NCBI RefSeq assembly: GCF_900109075.1
Contig: NZ_FNYS01000006.1
Span: 95,136 to 159,135, forward strand
Direction: 5' to 3'
DNA length: 64,000 bases
Source: Myroides marinus
GTDB taxonomy: Bacteria; Bacteroidota; Bacteroidia; Flavobacteriales; Flavobacteriaceae
Part shown: piece by piece, positions 25,893 to 34,651 of the stretch
Position numbering within the stretch: position 1 is the stretch's first letter
How the letters are laid out: every line of letters begins with the position of its first letter
The notes under the pieces: generated by a model
Told to the model about the DNA's origin: nothing
Database searches by the model: none
What the model saw: only the letters and a program-made list of their open reading frames with translations
Made by a program: the position numbers and the translations under genes

Positions 25893-26232
25893 ATGAAAAA
25901 CGAAAGCAATAGCCACAAAGTTTGTCCGCCACGAAGTACCCGAACTGGAAACGCTGAAATCTTCAAAGGTCTATCAGTTAAGGGAAAAACTGAACAAAGG
26001 CGAGAAATTGAGCCGAGCCGAAAAAAATTGGATTGCGGAAGCAGTAAACCGCAATGCGTTTTTCAGAAAAGCCGTACCCCTTATGGGTTATCGCTTTGGT
26101 TTTGAGGATATTTTAAAAGCCTATGTAGTGAAGCAGTACGACAGTTGGCAGGAATACAATGCCCCCGATAAAACGAGCCTACGGAGTTTCATTTATGGCA
26201 GGATTGAACAAATAGCGGAAATAAGCAAATAA
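25893..26232 (+). pseudogene. Small element gene with a one-base insertion near its start
   Basis: The conserved protein reads TKAIATKFVRHEVPELETLK and goes on through MGYRFGFEDILKAY to YGRIEQIAEISK. The ATG at 25893 is not in this frame: after it comes a run of five A. With four A the frame reads MKTKAIATKF and runs to 26232 (112 residues). As given, the ATG yields only a meaningless 70-residue product, and the native frame could restart only at an internal codon. It is either a real frameshift or a sequencing error. Function unknown. Confidence 0.6.
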
Positions 26233-26255
26233 CATTTAAAAGCGAGTACAATAAA

Positions 26256-26465
26256 ATGCACGTAACAGATTTAAACGGTTGCCCCATTGAGATAACAGAC
26301 CTTGATGAAGCTATCCAAATAACGAAAGAAAACAAGGAATACAGGCACGAGGACAAAAGTTTTTCCGAGTTCGACAAAAGGCAAAACGCCTATTGGACGG
26401 ATATGTACGAAAAACTAAAAGCAATCAAAAAACAAGTAACAACAATTAAAATTTTAGAGCGATGA
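26256..26465 (+). CDS. Unknown small element protein upstream of PRTRC E
   Basis: 69 residues, beginning MHVTDLNGCPIEITDLDEAI. It is acidic first, basic at the end, with no membrane segment. The stop overlaps the start of the PRTRC E gene by four bases (ATGA), so translation is coupled, which suggests a related role. No family is recognised. Confidence 0.65.
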   Translation: MHVTDLNGCPIEITDLDEAIQITKENKEYRHEDKSFSEFDKRQNAYWTDMYEKLKAIKKQVTTIKILER

Positions 26466-27073
26466 ACACAAATTTTTTCAAACAAGTACAGCAGTTGGAT
26501 TTTACAGGCAATTTACAACTGACGATAACCAAAGGAGCAGAAAGCAATCTAATTGTATCGGTATTGCTCCATAACGAACAATGCGGAGATAGTGCCAAAA
26601 ACCTCATTCCCCCATTGACATTTAACGCCACCGCACAGGAGTTTGACGAGGGATTTTTTGAGCAAATAACCACACCTGTACAAAAGGTATCGGGCTTAAT
26701 GGTAGATATGGAAAAGTTCCAAAAGCAATTGGACGAAGCCAAAGCACAATCGGCAATCGAGAAAGCAAAAGCCGAAAAAGAGAAAAAGGAACAGGAAGCC
26801 AAAGACAAGAAGTTTAAACAGGCTATGGATAAGGTGGACGAGTTGGAGAAAGAGGGTAAGTTCCGTGAAGCGTGGATAAAAGTACCCGACATAGCGGAGT
26901 ACCCCGAAAAAGCGGACGAACTACGCAAACGCAAAACATCATTATCAGACAAGTTTGCAACACCGAGCCTTTTCGGAGCAACGGAAGAAACAGCAACCGA
27001 ACCGCCACAGGTGGCAGAAGCTACTGCCGATTGCCCGACAGACACAGCGGACGAAGAAGAAAACGAGTATTAA
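26462..27073 (+). CDS. PRTRC system protein E
   Basis: 203 residues. The start FFKQVQQLDFTGNLQLTITK and the following strand-rich ~80 residues match the N-terminal domain of PRTRC protein E. Residues about 85-145 form a long charged coiled coil (KAEKEKKEQEAKDKKFKQ), and the tail is acidic. PRTRC genes form a conserved cluster on plasmids and integrative elements, and several of its members belong to ubiquitin-like, E1, E2 and JAB fold families; the biology is not established. It is the first gene of the cluster here. Confidence 0.85.
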   Translation: MNTNFFKQVQQLDFTGNLQLTITKGAESNLIVSVLLHNEQCGDSAKNLIPPLTFNATAQEFDEGFFEQITTPVQKVSGLMVDMEKFQKQLDEAKAQSAIEKAKAEKEKKEQEAKDKKFKQAMDKVDELEKEGKFREAWIKVPDIAEYPEKADELRKRKTSLSDKFATPSLFGATEETATEPPQVAEATADCPTDTADEEENEY

Positions 27074-27091
27074 CCATTAAAAACGAGCATT

Positions 27092-27310
27092 ATGTTATTA
27101 GCAACGCATTTAGAGAGAGTTTTTGTACTCAAAGATAAAGGACAGGACATCAGACTGACCGACCCAGAGCCACGTTGGAGCGTGGAAGCGGTAATGAATT
27201 ATTACGCCAATATGTACCCCATTCTGACGACTGCAAAAGCATCTGCACCGCAGATAAAAGACGATGCAGTAGAGTACAGATTTGAGAGCGTAATGGGTAC
27301 GAAAGGTTAA
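27092..27310 (+). CDS. PRTRC system protein C (ubiquitin-like)
   Basis: 72 residues. Its pattern (THLERVFVLKDKG, then LTDPEPRWSVEAVMNYYANM and the end RFESVMGTKG) matches PRTRC protein C. From memory, this family is grouped with prokaryotic ubiquitin-like folds, and the C-terminal Gly fits that idea. It would be the small modifier or adaptor of the cluster. It lies 18 bases after E and 18 before the next gene. Confidence 0.85.
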   Translation: MLLATHLERVFVLKDKGQDIRLTDPEPRWSVEAVMNYYANMYPILTTAKASAPQIKDDAVEYRFESVMGTKG

Positions 27311-27328
27311 ACCAAAAATTGTAAAACG

Positions 27329-28495
27329 ATGAATTATGCACAAACATATCATATCGGGAACAATCAGCATACCCGAACAGAACAGGCAACGGCAATTGCA
27401 CCGACAGTTGGGCGAATTCGCAAATTGGCTACAAAGACCAAAGGACGCAAACCAAGTGCAGAAAGACAAGCAAAAATCCGTACCAATAGCAATGCTACCA
27501 ATGGTATTCTAAAGTGTACGTTTCAGCCTAAGCTGAAAACAGCACATTCCGTACAGGCTTGTCAGAAAACGGAAAGGGATTTTTATCAGTCCCTTTCCAA
27601 ACTTGCCGAGCATTACAGCATTGAGCCGATGACGACACAAAAGGATTATGGCTTTCCCTACAATATGGTATTAAGTATGTGGGATATAAATACTAAACTG
27701 AAACGTACCCACAGGAATTGGGATAGTTTACGTTTGTTGCAGGACAGTAAGAAAACCATTTTACAAAGCGAGGAAACATATAACGTAGGTACGACTTTGT
27801 TTCATATTCCTATTGTGCCACTCTTTCAAATGCTCAAAGACCCGAAACGTAAAAAGAACGCCCAGTTACTCATATCGGTTTGCAGTTATCTGTATCATAT
27901 TGTCCGAATACCTTATTACAGACAGGAAGACAGTTATCTGTATTGGCTGTGTGAAACGCATAAAGATTGGATTGAGTATGACGAAACGGACGAAACCGAA
28001 ACGTATAAAGGCGAGTTGCGACAGGCAGAGGTAATTGGCGACAGGATAGAACAAAAGCTCTATAACCATATCAACCTAACATTATTTGAACAGCGTTTGA
28101 GCCGATTTAAAAGCCGTGATACATTCGACAGGGAGTGTTGGCAAGTGGCTTGTAATGCGTTTGCTCTTTACACGGAATACCCGAAAGCGACCATTTTCAG
28201 AAATGCACCATTTTCCGAAGAAGACCCCTATAATGATGATTGCGAAAATGAAGCAATCGGAATGGAAAAGTATATCTCTTTTATTGCCGATACAAAAGGG
28301 TTGCTTTATAACAGCATTGTAGAAAATATCAATAGCGAGTTTAACGAGTGTGGAGTATTGGAAGAACCGAGTATTTCCATACCCTTTAATGGTAGTGATA
28401 CATCGGGCGAGAACCTCGATTTTGAGAACCGAATGTTTGACCTATTGGAAGATTTATATATGTTATTGGAAAACTATAAAACGACAGAAAAATGA
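27329..28495 (+). CDS. Unknown protein in the PRTRC F position
   Basis: 388 residues, soluble. The N-terminal ~60 residues are basic and low in structure (RKLATKTKGRKPSAERQAK); the rest is helical, with a Trp/Tyr-rich middle (YYRQEDSYLYWLCETHKDW) and an acidic C-terminus. In other PRTRC clusters the gene between C and B is called F. I cannot see clear sequence similarity to F, so this is assigned by position only. Its stop overlaps the B start by four bases. Confidence 0.6.
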   Translation: MNYAQTYHIGNNQHTRTEQATAIAPTVGRIRKLATKTKGRKPSAERQAKIRTNSNATNGILKCTFQPKLKTAHSVQACQKTERDFYQSLSKLAEHYSIEPMTTQKDYGFPYNMVLSMWDINTKLKRTHRNWDSLRLLQDSKKTILQSEETYNVGTTLFHIPIVPLFQMLKDPKRKKNAQLLISVCSYLYHIVRIPYYRQEDSYLYWLCETHKDWIEYDETDETETYKGELRQAEVIGDRIEQKLYNHINLTLFEQRLSRFKSRDTFDRECWQVACNAFALYTEYPKATIFRNAPFSEEDPYNDDCENEAIGMEKYISFIADTKGLLYNSIVENINSEFNECGVLEEPSISIPFNGSDTSGENLDFENRMFDLLEDLYMLLENYKTTEK

Positions 28496-29205
28496 ACGAT
28501 ATAACCGAAAAATTTGGCACATTGTACTATCCAAAATCCGCTTTGGTTTTCTATGAAACCATAGGAACGGAAACCGATATGTACGTGGAGCATTTTGATA
28601 TGGACAGCAACGGAACTCCAGTAAATGCCCACCCATTGACCGTTAAGGAAGCCGAAATATTGGCAAAGGCTTTACAAACCGATGAGGAAAGAAGCAGAGT
28701 ATTTTTAAAACCAAAAGGTATTTTGCCGACCAACATTCTGCATATCAATCCGAGCGAAAAAGGTACGGTATTGTGGTACACCAAAGCACAGAAAAGGCAG
28801 TTGTATTTTGTAAGTGGTTTGGGCATACCCAACGGAAAGGCACAAGTACCGCCAATGCTTTGGGTAGCGGACAAAAGCAGTCTTACAGTTTTTGCCCTTA
28901 CCGCCAACCGCAGACCCACCGAGAAAACGCCTTTGCATTATGCACCTTTTTTCAATATCTACGAAAAGGGCAACGTATGTATGGGAACGGTAAGCATAGG
29001 CATCAAAAATTCGTCTTCGGTAGAGGAATTTATACAGGCTTGGGAAGACTACTTTTTTAACAGCTATTTCAGTCATTCTTTGTGTGCAGACTTGACCAAA
29101 ACAAACATTGTAAACCTATGGAAAGACCTTATCGGTACAGATAAACCCTTTCCAATAGAGGTACTAAAGAAGAACAACAAAACACTAAAAAATCTATTGC
29201 GATGA
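28492..29205 (+). CDS. PRTRC system protein B (E2-like)
   Basis: 237 residues matching PRTRC protein B: GTLYYPKSALVFYE at the start, LPTNILHINPSEKGTVLWYT in the middle and the later HYAPFFNIYEKGNVCMGTVS. From memory this family is placed with prokaryotic E2-like (ubiquitin-conjugating) folds. A Cys lies in NVCMGTVS, but I cannot say that it is catalytic. It overlaps both neighbours by four bases, so translation of the run is coupled. Confidence 0.85.
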   Translation: MNDITEKFGTLYYPKSALVFYETIGTETDMYVEHFDMDSNGTPVNAHPLTVKEAEILAKALQTDEERSRVFLKPKGILPTNILHINPSEKGTVLWYTKAQKRQLYFVSGLGIPNGKAQVPPMLWVADKSSLTVFALTANRRPTEKTPLHYAPFFNIYEKGNVCMGTVSIGIKNSSSVEEFIQAWEDYFFNSYFSHSLCADLTKTNIVNLWKDLIGTDKPFPIEVLKKNNKTLKNLLR

Positions 29206-29579
29206 AAACAGAGAAAGAAAAAATACATTTTACGGATAATTATCTGCTCAATCCAACCAATCCGATTTCGGTAAACCTTATCGGAGCAGGTGGCACAGGC
29301 TCAAAGGTATTGACCGCTTTAATGGAAATAAACGAGAGTTTGATAGCATTGGGACACGCAGGGTTGCAAGTGCGTTTGTGGGACGATGATATTATCACGA
29401 GTGCCAATTTAGGCAGACAGCGTTTTTTTGAATGTGAAACAGGATTGTACAAATCCGTTGCATTGATAAACCGTATCAATCGTTGTATCGGTACGAATTG
29501 GAAAGCCGAGTGGATAAAACACACCAAAGTGACCCCTCTTCGCCAGATTAAACTGCCCCCCTCTGCCAGAGCAAAATGA
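29202..29579 (+). pseudogene. PRTRC system ThiF-family (E1-like) protein, 3' end lost
   Basis: The native sequence ends at about 29529, where an IS21 element begins; the last 16 residues come from the IS end. What remains is the nucleotide-binding start of a ThiF/E1-like domain: SVNLIGAGGTGSKVLTALME with the G-x-G-G-x-G loop, and LWDDDIITSANLGRQRFFE, the adenylation-site Asp and Arg region. The rest of the domain, which would hold the catalytic Cys, is gone. The cluster therefore cannot carry out E1-type activation from this gene. Confidence 0.85.
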
Positions 29580-29719
29580 TCCCCTTCCGCCAAACGAAAG
29601 TGATCCCCCTTCGCCAGGCCAATTGACCCCCTGAAAAGAACATAAAGTAGTTTGCCGACCGGTTTCCCAGGACGAGGTTTTTGTTTAGATTTTTTGCTGA
29701 ACAAAAATCCTTGATTACG

Positions 29720-31264
29720 ATGTCCAATAAACCGATCAAAATGAATAAACTACGACAGATTATCCGTCTTTACTGCCAGGGAACCGGCACAAAGACCATC
29801 AACGGGATGGTGGGTACTTCCCGTACCACCATCAAAAAGTATTTACGCATATGGCATGAGCTGGGCATCACCCACGAAGTATTCAATGCTAAGAGCGATA
29901 GTGAACTTTCCGTGCTTTTCAATACCCCGGCTGCCAAAACGATCAACAGCCCCCGAATGCAGGAACTGGAGGTATTGCTGCCGGACTACTGTAAAAGGCT
30001 TAAAAAGAAAGGGGTAACCCGTGAATCACTTCATCTGGAATACCTGTCCAAACACCCTCAGGGTTATGGACGTTCCCGCTTTAACAATGCCATTCATACT
30101 TATCTTCAACTTTCTAAGCCGGTCATGCACCTTGATCATAAGGCAGGCGACAAGATCTATATCGACTTCGCCGGAAGCAAACTTCAGCTTCATCCTGCCT
30201 CTGGTCCGGAACGTGATGCGGAGGTATTTGTAGCGATATTGGGCTGCAGCCAGCTTACGTATGTGGAGGCAGTAGAAAGCCAGCGCAAGGAAGATCTGAT
30301 TAAGGCCTGTGAGAACGCCCTGCATTATTTTGGAGGTGTTCCAGCAGCCATTGTTCCCGATAACCTGCGTTCTGCAGTGACTAAAGGTAGCAAATACGAA
30401 GCCGTGCTCAATGATGAGTTTGCGGCTTTTGCCGAGTATTATGCCGTTACGGTAGTCCCTGCAAGAGCATATAAGCCCCGTGACAAGTCTTTAGTGGAAG
30501 GTGCGGTTAAACTCATCTATCGGAGCATCTACCAGCGGCTGGAAGGCCGCAGGTTCAGTGATCTGGAATCGCTGAACGCTGCGATACGGTCCGCATTGGA
30601 GATCCACAATAATAAGCCTTTTTCAGGACGGAGTTACTCGCGAAGGGAACAGTTCGAGGAGGTGGAACGGGAAGCACTGGGGGCACTCAACCCGATTCGC
30701 TACGAGGTTCACAGATAAGTCATGGTAACAGTGATGAAGAATGGATATGTGCGTTTGGGTGAGGATATTCACTACTACAGCGTTCCTTACACTTATATCG
30801 GTAAGAAAGTAAAAGTGCTTTATACCTCCGGTATGGTCCAGATCTATTACCACTACACGCAGATTGCAGCCCATAAACGCAGCCGGACCAAATATCATTA
30901 CACCACCGACAAAGAACACCTGGCCTCACAGCATCGTTTTCTCACCGAATGGACACCAGAAAAGTTCATCCAGGAAGCCGAGCAGATCCATGAAGATGTC
31001 GCCAAATACATTTCCCAGGTCCTGGAGCGTAAAGCCTATCCTGAGCAGGCTTATAAATCCTGCTCAGGGATCTTAAGCTTTGCCAGACGTGTTGGACCAG
31101 AGCGCTTGGCGAATGCCTGCCGCTGGGCAGAAAACCTGGGCCAGTACAATTATCCGGTCATTGAAGAGATCCTTAGAAAGCAACTGGATCAGCTAACCCC
31201 TGAGGATGAACCGGCGGCTATACCATCTCATGATAACATCAGGGGGAAAGAATATTATCAGTAA
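29720..31264 (+). pseudogene. istA: IS21 transposase IstA, broken by an in-frame stop
   Basis: About 514 codons in one frame, interrupted by a TAA at 30716-30718. The part before it has an N-terminal helix-turn-helix (TKTINGMVGTSRTTIKKYL) and the DDE core: Asp in DKIYIDFAGSKL, Asp in AIVPDNLRSAV and Glu in VEGAVKLIYRSIYQ. After the stop the frame goes on with VMVTVMKNGYVRLGE to the natural end. AAA to TAA is the simplest explanation, so IstA would lack its C-terminal third. The ATG at 29720 is the likely start. Confidence 0.85.
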
Positions 31265-31287
31265 CAACCTATAAACCCATAAAAAAT

Positions 31288-32034
31288 ATGAACAACGAAA
31301 CATTAGAGAAGATGCGTCAGCTTCGCCTGTACGGCATGTATGATGCCTTCAAAACCAATCTGGAGACTTCAGTGAAAGAATCCCTTACCGCAGACCAGTT
31401 TGTTGCATTGCTGGTGGCCAGCGAATGGGACGACCGGCGGAACCGCTCTGTGCAAAGAGCCATTAGGGGTGCAAGTTTCCGTTACAATGCCTCTTTAGAA
31501 CAAATAGACTACTCTTTTGAACGTGGTCTGGATAAGAACCAGGTCCACAGGCTTGCGGGACTAGAGTTTATCAAAGAACACAAAGATGTGTTTATTACCG
31601 GTTCCACTGGAACCGGTAAAAGTTATCTGGCAACCGCTTTAGGTTACCATGCCTGCCAGAATGGTTACAAAGTAATGTACGTGAATACGGCCAAACTGAT
31701 GGGCCAGCTAAAGCTGGCCAAGGCAAAAGGGACCATGCTGGCAGAATTGAAGCGCATAGAACGCCTGGATATGCTTATACTCGACGACTTCGGCCTGCAG
31801 CCCTTCGATCCTCAATCCAGGCTTGCATTGCTTGATATCATCGAAGACAGGCACCAGAAGCGTTCTACGGTGATTACTTCTCAGATCCCGGTCAAGGAAT
31901 GGTACGACATCATTGGTGAAAAGACAGTCGCTGACGCGGTGCTTGACCGCATTGTTCACCACTCATTAAGGGTCGAATTGTTTGGAGAATCACTAAGGAG
32001 AAAAAAAACTAATCCGGAAAATGTATTTTTGTAG
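31288..32034 (+). CDS. istB: IS21 ATP-binding helper protein IstB
   Basis: 248 residues of the DnaC/IstB type. The N-terminal helices (ETLEKMRQLRLYGMYDAF) are followed by an AAA+ core with Walker A in GSTGTGKSYLATAL and Walker B in LDMLILDDFGLQPF. IstB assists IstA in strand transfer by loading on target DNA. The frame is intact, 23 bases after istA, but since istA is broken the copy is probably not self-mobile. Confidence 0.93.
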   Translation: MNNETLEKMRQLRLYGMYDAFKTNLETSVKESLTADQFVALLVASEWDDRRNRSVQRAIRGASFRYNASLEQIDYSFERGLDKNQVHRLAGLEFIKEHKDVFITGSTGTGKSYLATALGYHACQNGYKVMYVNTAKLMGQLKLAKAKGTMLAELKRIERLDMLILDDFGLQPFDPQSRLALLDIIEDRHQKRSTVITSQIPVKEWYDIIGEKTVADAVLDRIVHHSLRVELFGESLRRKKTNPENVFL

Positions 32035-32155
32035 AAATAACAGTTGTTAAACCGGACAAAAAATATCCGTTCAAGGAACCGATCTGTATAACAACTTTTT
32101 GTTCTTTTCAAACCTCAACTCTGAGGGGACAGTTTGCTGTGGCGAACGGGGGTCA

Positions 32156-32541
32156 GTTTCATTGGTATATCCAAAAAAGACATTACTTCGATAAAAAACG
32201 ACTCAAATTCACTTCGTATTTTTGAAGGATTCTTTGATTTTATTTCCTTTAAAAATGTGGAAGATTATCTGGAGAAACAACCTTCAGATTACATCATTTT
32301 AAATTCAGTTTTGATGATAGAAAGAATTAAAAATGAATTGGGTAATTATCATAATATTGAACTTTATTTTGATAACGACGAAGCCGGAAATCGCGCGGTT
32401 GAAATAATCAAAAATGAAAATCAAAACGCAAAAGATTGTTGGGCTTTATATTCAAGTTTTAAAGATTTAAATGACTGGCTGATTCATGAAAATCCTTCAA
32501 ATGAAATTAAAATTTATTATAAATCTGCATTTAAAAGATGA
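32156..32541 (+). pseudogene. TOPRIM-domain gene (primase-like), 5' end lost at the IS
   Basis: The native part begins directly after the IS21 end; the in-frame codons before it belong to the IS. It reads SLRIFEGFFDFISFK, then IILNSVLMIERI and LYFDNDEAGNRAVE, with the TOPRIM signs E in FEGFFD and D-x-D in LYFDNDEAG. Such domains form the second half of the CHC2 zinc-finger/TOPRIM proteins on Bacteroidetes mobile elements; the zinc finger would lie in the lost part. It overlaps the next gene by four bases. Confidence 0.8.
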
Positions 32542-33176
32542 AAGATTTTAAAACTTATGAAGTAGACCTATTTGAAAAGATTTTTGAATTAAATTCAAAA
32601 AATAAAATTGGTGCAACTACGATTACAGTGTTTACATTCATTTTGTACAAATGCGAAGATCCTCAAAAAGAAATTGTTTTGTCTGACTACGAAATGGCAA
32701 GAGAACTTGGGCTTTCCAGACAAACCGTAATTACGGCGAAAAATAAACTAAAACTTTTAGGACTTTTAAATTATCAAAGAAATCCTGGTTTTCCGAATCG
32801 TTTTATATTAAGTGGAAATGAATTCCCTAACGAAAAACTTAAAATAAATGAAATAAAAGAGATTCCGATTAAAAATTTAAATCGAATTCCAGAGCCAAAA
32901 ATTATTGATACTAATTCGTTTTCCAAATTCCCAACACTTAAACAGTTTATGGATTTTGCCAAAACGTTGAAAGATTATTCAGAAAAATTAGATGACTTGT
33001 TGATTAAGAAATTTCATCAATGGGAAAATTCTGACTGGAAAAATTCGTTAGGAAAACCTATCTTAAATTGGCAGACAGTTCTTGAGAAAAATTTGATTAT
33101 GCTGGAGATTTCGCTACCTAAAGAAAACCAAACTCATTTCAAAATCCCAAATATTAAAAGACCTAAACTGTACTAA
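32538..33176 (+). CDS. Winged-helix protein, probable replication or transfer regulator
   Basis: 212 residues. Residues about 20-85 form a winged helix (SDYEMARELGLSRQTVITAK with the wing RNPGFPNRFIL); the rest is charged and helical. The arrangement after a TOPRIM gene resembles replication modules of Bacteroidetes plasmids and integrative elements. It might be an initiator or a regulator; the sequence does not decide. The A+T content is much higher than in the PRTRC genes, so this block has a different origin. Confidence 0.7.
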   Translation: MKDFKTYEVDLFEKIFELNSKNKIGATTITVFTFILYKCEDPQKEIVLSDYEMARELGLSRQTVITAKNKLKLLGLLNYQRNPGFPNRFILSGNEFPNEKLKINEIKEIPIKNLNRIPEPKIIDTNSFSKFPTLKQFMDFAKTLKDYSEKLDDLLIKKFHQWENSDWKNSLGKPILNWQTVLEKNLIMLEISLPKENQTHFKIPNIKRPKLY

Positions 33177-33605
33177 AATCTTTTATACTAACCAAGCTAA
33201 AATATGGTAGTCCAAATAAAATTTCATTACACTGAAAAAAGTAATAGCAAGATATGTCTTTGTGGATACAAAATTTACATTTTATACCACTAAAGACTTT
33301 CTTGCCTTTTCTGCGAAAAGGGTAAAAAAACTTCGGAACTCGTTTTATAATTTTTAAGTCGCTCTGTTTTAAAGTGAAAATCGAATACATTTTTCGCCTC
33401 TTTTTATAACAAATTATTGCTGAAAAAAAATAACTACAGTGAATTAAATAAAAATAAAAAACTTGAAATAATTTCGATTTTGTTCAAATTCTGAAGCCGT
33501 ATTTTTGAACACGTCATAATAATTTCCAAATATTAGCAAAATAAAAATGAACGTTCATTCTTTTTTTTTGTATATTTGCACTATCAAACTAGATAAAAGA
33601 AGAAA
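33177..33605. other. Gap upstream of the TetR-regulated genes
   Basis: About 430 AT-rich bases. The first 370 show no gene; the last 60 contain the operator and promoter of the DoxX/TetR unit (separate entry). Confidence 0.5.
33546..33578 (+). promoter_or_regulatory. Palindromic operator plus promoter of the doxX-tetR unit
   Basis: AATGAACGTTCATT (33546-33559) is a perfect 14-bp palindrome. TATATTTG (33571-33578) fits the -7 consensus, so the palindrome covers the -33 position, where a repressor would block RNA polymerase. An almost identical site occurs before the Ohr gene. Confidence 0.75.
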
Positions 33606-34010
33606 ATGAAACAGTTATTTTGGACCGTATTAAAAATTATTTTGGCACTCTTCATGATTTATGGTGGCGTACAGCATTTTATAAAACCCGATTTTTACAT
33701 TCCATTTGTCCCTTCGTTTTTGCCATATCCAATGGCTATAATCTATATCTCCGGTATCATTGAAATTGCTTTAGGTTCGGCAATGTTATTAAACAAAAAA
33801 TACGCTAAATTTGGTGCTTTGGGCGTTCTGGTTTTAATGATCTTGTTTTTACCAATCCACATCTGGGACGTGTTTTCCGAAACGCCAGCGATTGGCAGTC
33901 ATAAGGCCGCCTTGATTAGACTACCGGTCCAATTTGTACTAATTGCTTTGTCATGGAAAGTATACAGTATATTATCTATTAAAAAAAATAATGAATATTC
34001 AAATGATTAA
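33606..34010 (+). CDS. DoxX family membrane protein
   Basis: 134 residues with four hydrophobic segments (about 7-22, 40-60, 67-86 and 105-124) and the DoxX-like start LKIILALFMIYGGVQHFIKP. Members are membrane proteins linked to redox balance and electrophile or thiol stress in several bacteria; the mechanism is not settled. The gene overlaps the start of tetR by about 20 bases and lies directly behind the first operator, so it is under TetR control. Confidence 0.85.
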   Translation: MKQLFWTVLKIILALFMIYGGVQHFIKPDFYIPFVPSFLPYPMAIIYISGIIEIALGSAMLLNKKYAKFGALGVLVLMILFLPIHIWDVFSETPAIGSHKAALIRLPVQFVLIALSWKVYSILSIKKNNEYSND

Positions 34011-34581
34011 GAAAGAAAAAATAACGGATAAAAAAAGTGCCCTACTGAGCGCTACTCTAACGTTGGTGAATGATCATGGCTTTCATGATGCTCCAATGTC
34101 CAAAATTGCAAAACTTGCGGGAGTGGCACCGGCCACCATCTATCTTTATTTCGAAAATAAACAAAATCTGATCAATACCCTTTACCTTGAAGTAAAGGCT
34201 TCTTTTAATAAATTCGCGTTTAATGGCTACCATGAGGACATGCCTGTTAAAAAAGGTTTCGAAATAATATGGTACAATGTTGCTGATTATAAATTAAATC
34301 AAATAAAAGAAGCTTCATTTTTATCTCAATGTGATAATACGCCTATGATAGACGAAGAAATCAGGAAAGAAGGATTAAAACATTTGCAACCCCTACTTGA
34401 TTTATGGGAAAAAGGAAAAGAGGAAGGTATTATAAAGCCTCTTTCAATCTTTGTTCTCTACTCTTATGCAATATATCCTTTGTCTTTTCTCATGGCGATG
34501 CAGGATAGAAACCTGTACACTTTGGACAAAAAGGTATTAGATGAAACTTTTCGAGCTGCCTGGGATGCCATAAAATTGTGA
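33991..34581 (+). CDS. TetR family transcriptional repressor
   Basis: About 196 residues from the ATG at 33991 (34003 is equally possible). The helix-turn-helix is at the N-terminus (KIAKLAGVAPATIYLYFENK), followed by a helical ligand-binding domain. It overlaps the end of the DoxX gene, so the two are coupled. Identical palindromes stand before doxX and before the Ohr gene, which makes this protein the likely repressor of both units, including its own. The ligand is unknown; the target genes point to electrophiles, peroxides or quinones. Confidence 0.9.
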   Translation: MNIQMIKKEKITDKKSALLSATLTLVNDHGFHDAPMSKIAKLAGVAPATIYLYFENKQNLINTLYLEVKASFNKFAFNGYHEDMPVKKGFEIIWYNVADYKLNQIKEASFLSQCDNTPMIDEEIRKEGLKHLQPLLDLWEKGKEEGIIKPLSIFVLYSYAIYPLSFLMAMQDRNLYTLDKKVLDETFRAAWDAIKL

Positions 34582-34603
34582 TATTTTTTTGTTCAAAATA
34601 AAG

Positions 34604-34634
34604 AATGAACGTTCGTTAATAATATATAGATTTA
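34604..34634 (+). promoter_or_regulatory. Second operator of the TetR regulon
   Basis: AATGAACGTTCGTT (34604-34617) differs from the first operator in one base. A weaker -7-like TAGATTTA follows at 34627-34634, at nearly the same distance as in the first promoter. It lies 35 bases before the Ohr gene. Confidence 0.7.
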
Positions 34635-34651
34635 AAAATTAAAAATATAAA

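Larger units (their letters stand above)
29530..32155 (+). mobile_element. IS21-family insertion sequence
   Basis: Left end TGACCCCTCTTCGCCAG and right end (reverse) TGACCCCCGTTCGCCAC are matching inverted repeats. Further internal copies (ACTGCCCCCC, TGATCCCC, TGACCCCC) are spaced as the multiple transposase sites known for IS21. The istA and istB genes lie between. G+C is clearly higher than in the surroundings. The flanks CCAAAG and GTTTCA are not a target duplication, and the truncated genes on the two sides are unrelated. Confidence 0.9.

Noticed and set aside
26446-27045. 199-residue antisense ORF opposite PRTRC E
   Set aside because: Ser/Cys/Phe-rich product typical of antisense to a charged coiled-coil gene; the plus strand carries the recognised protein.
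29240-29704. 154-residue minus-strand ORF with repeated GDHFRLAEG-like units
   Set aside because: The repeats come from the multiple terminal sites of the IS21 element, not from a repeat protein.
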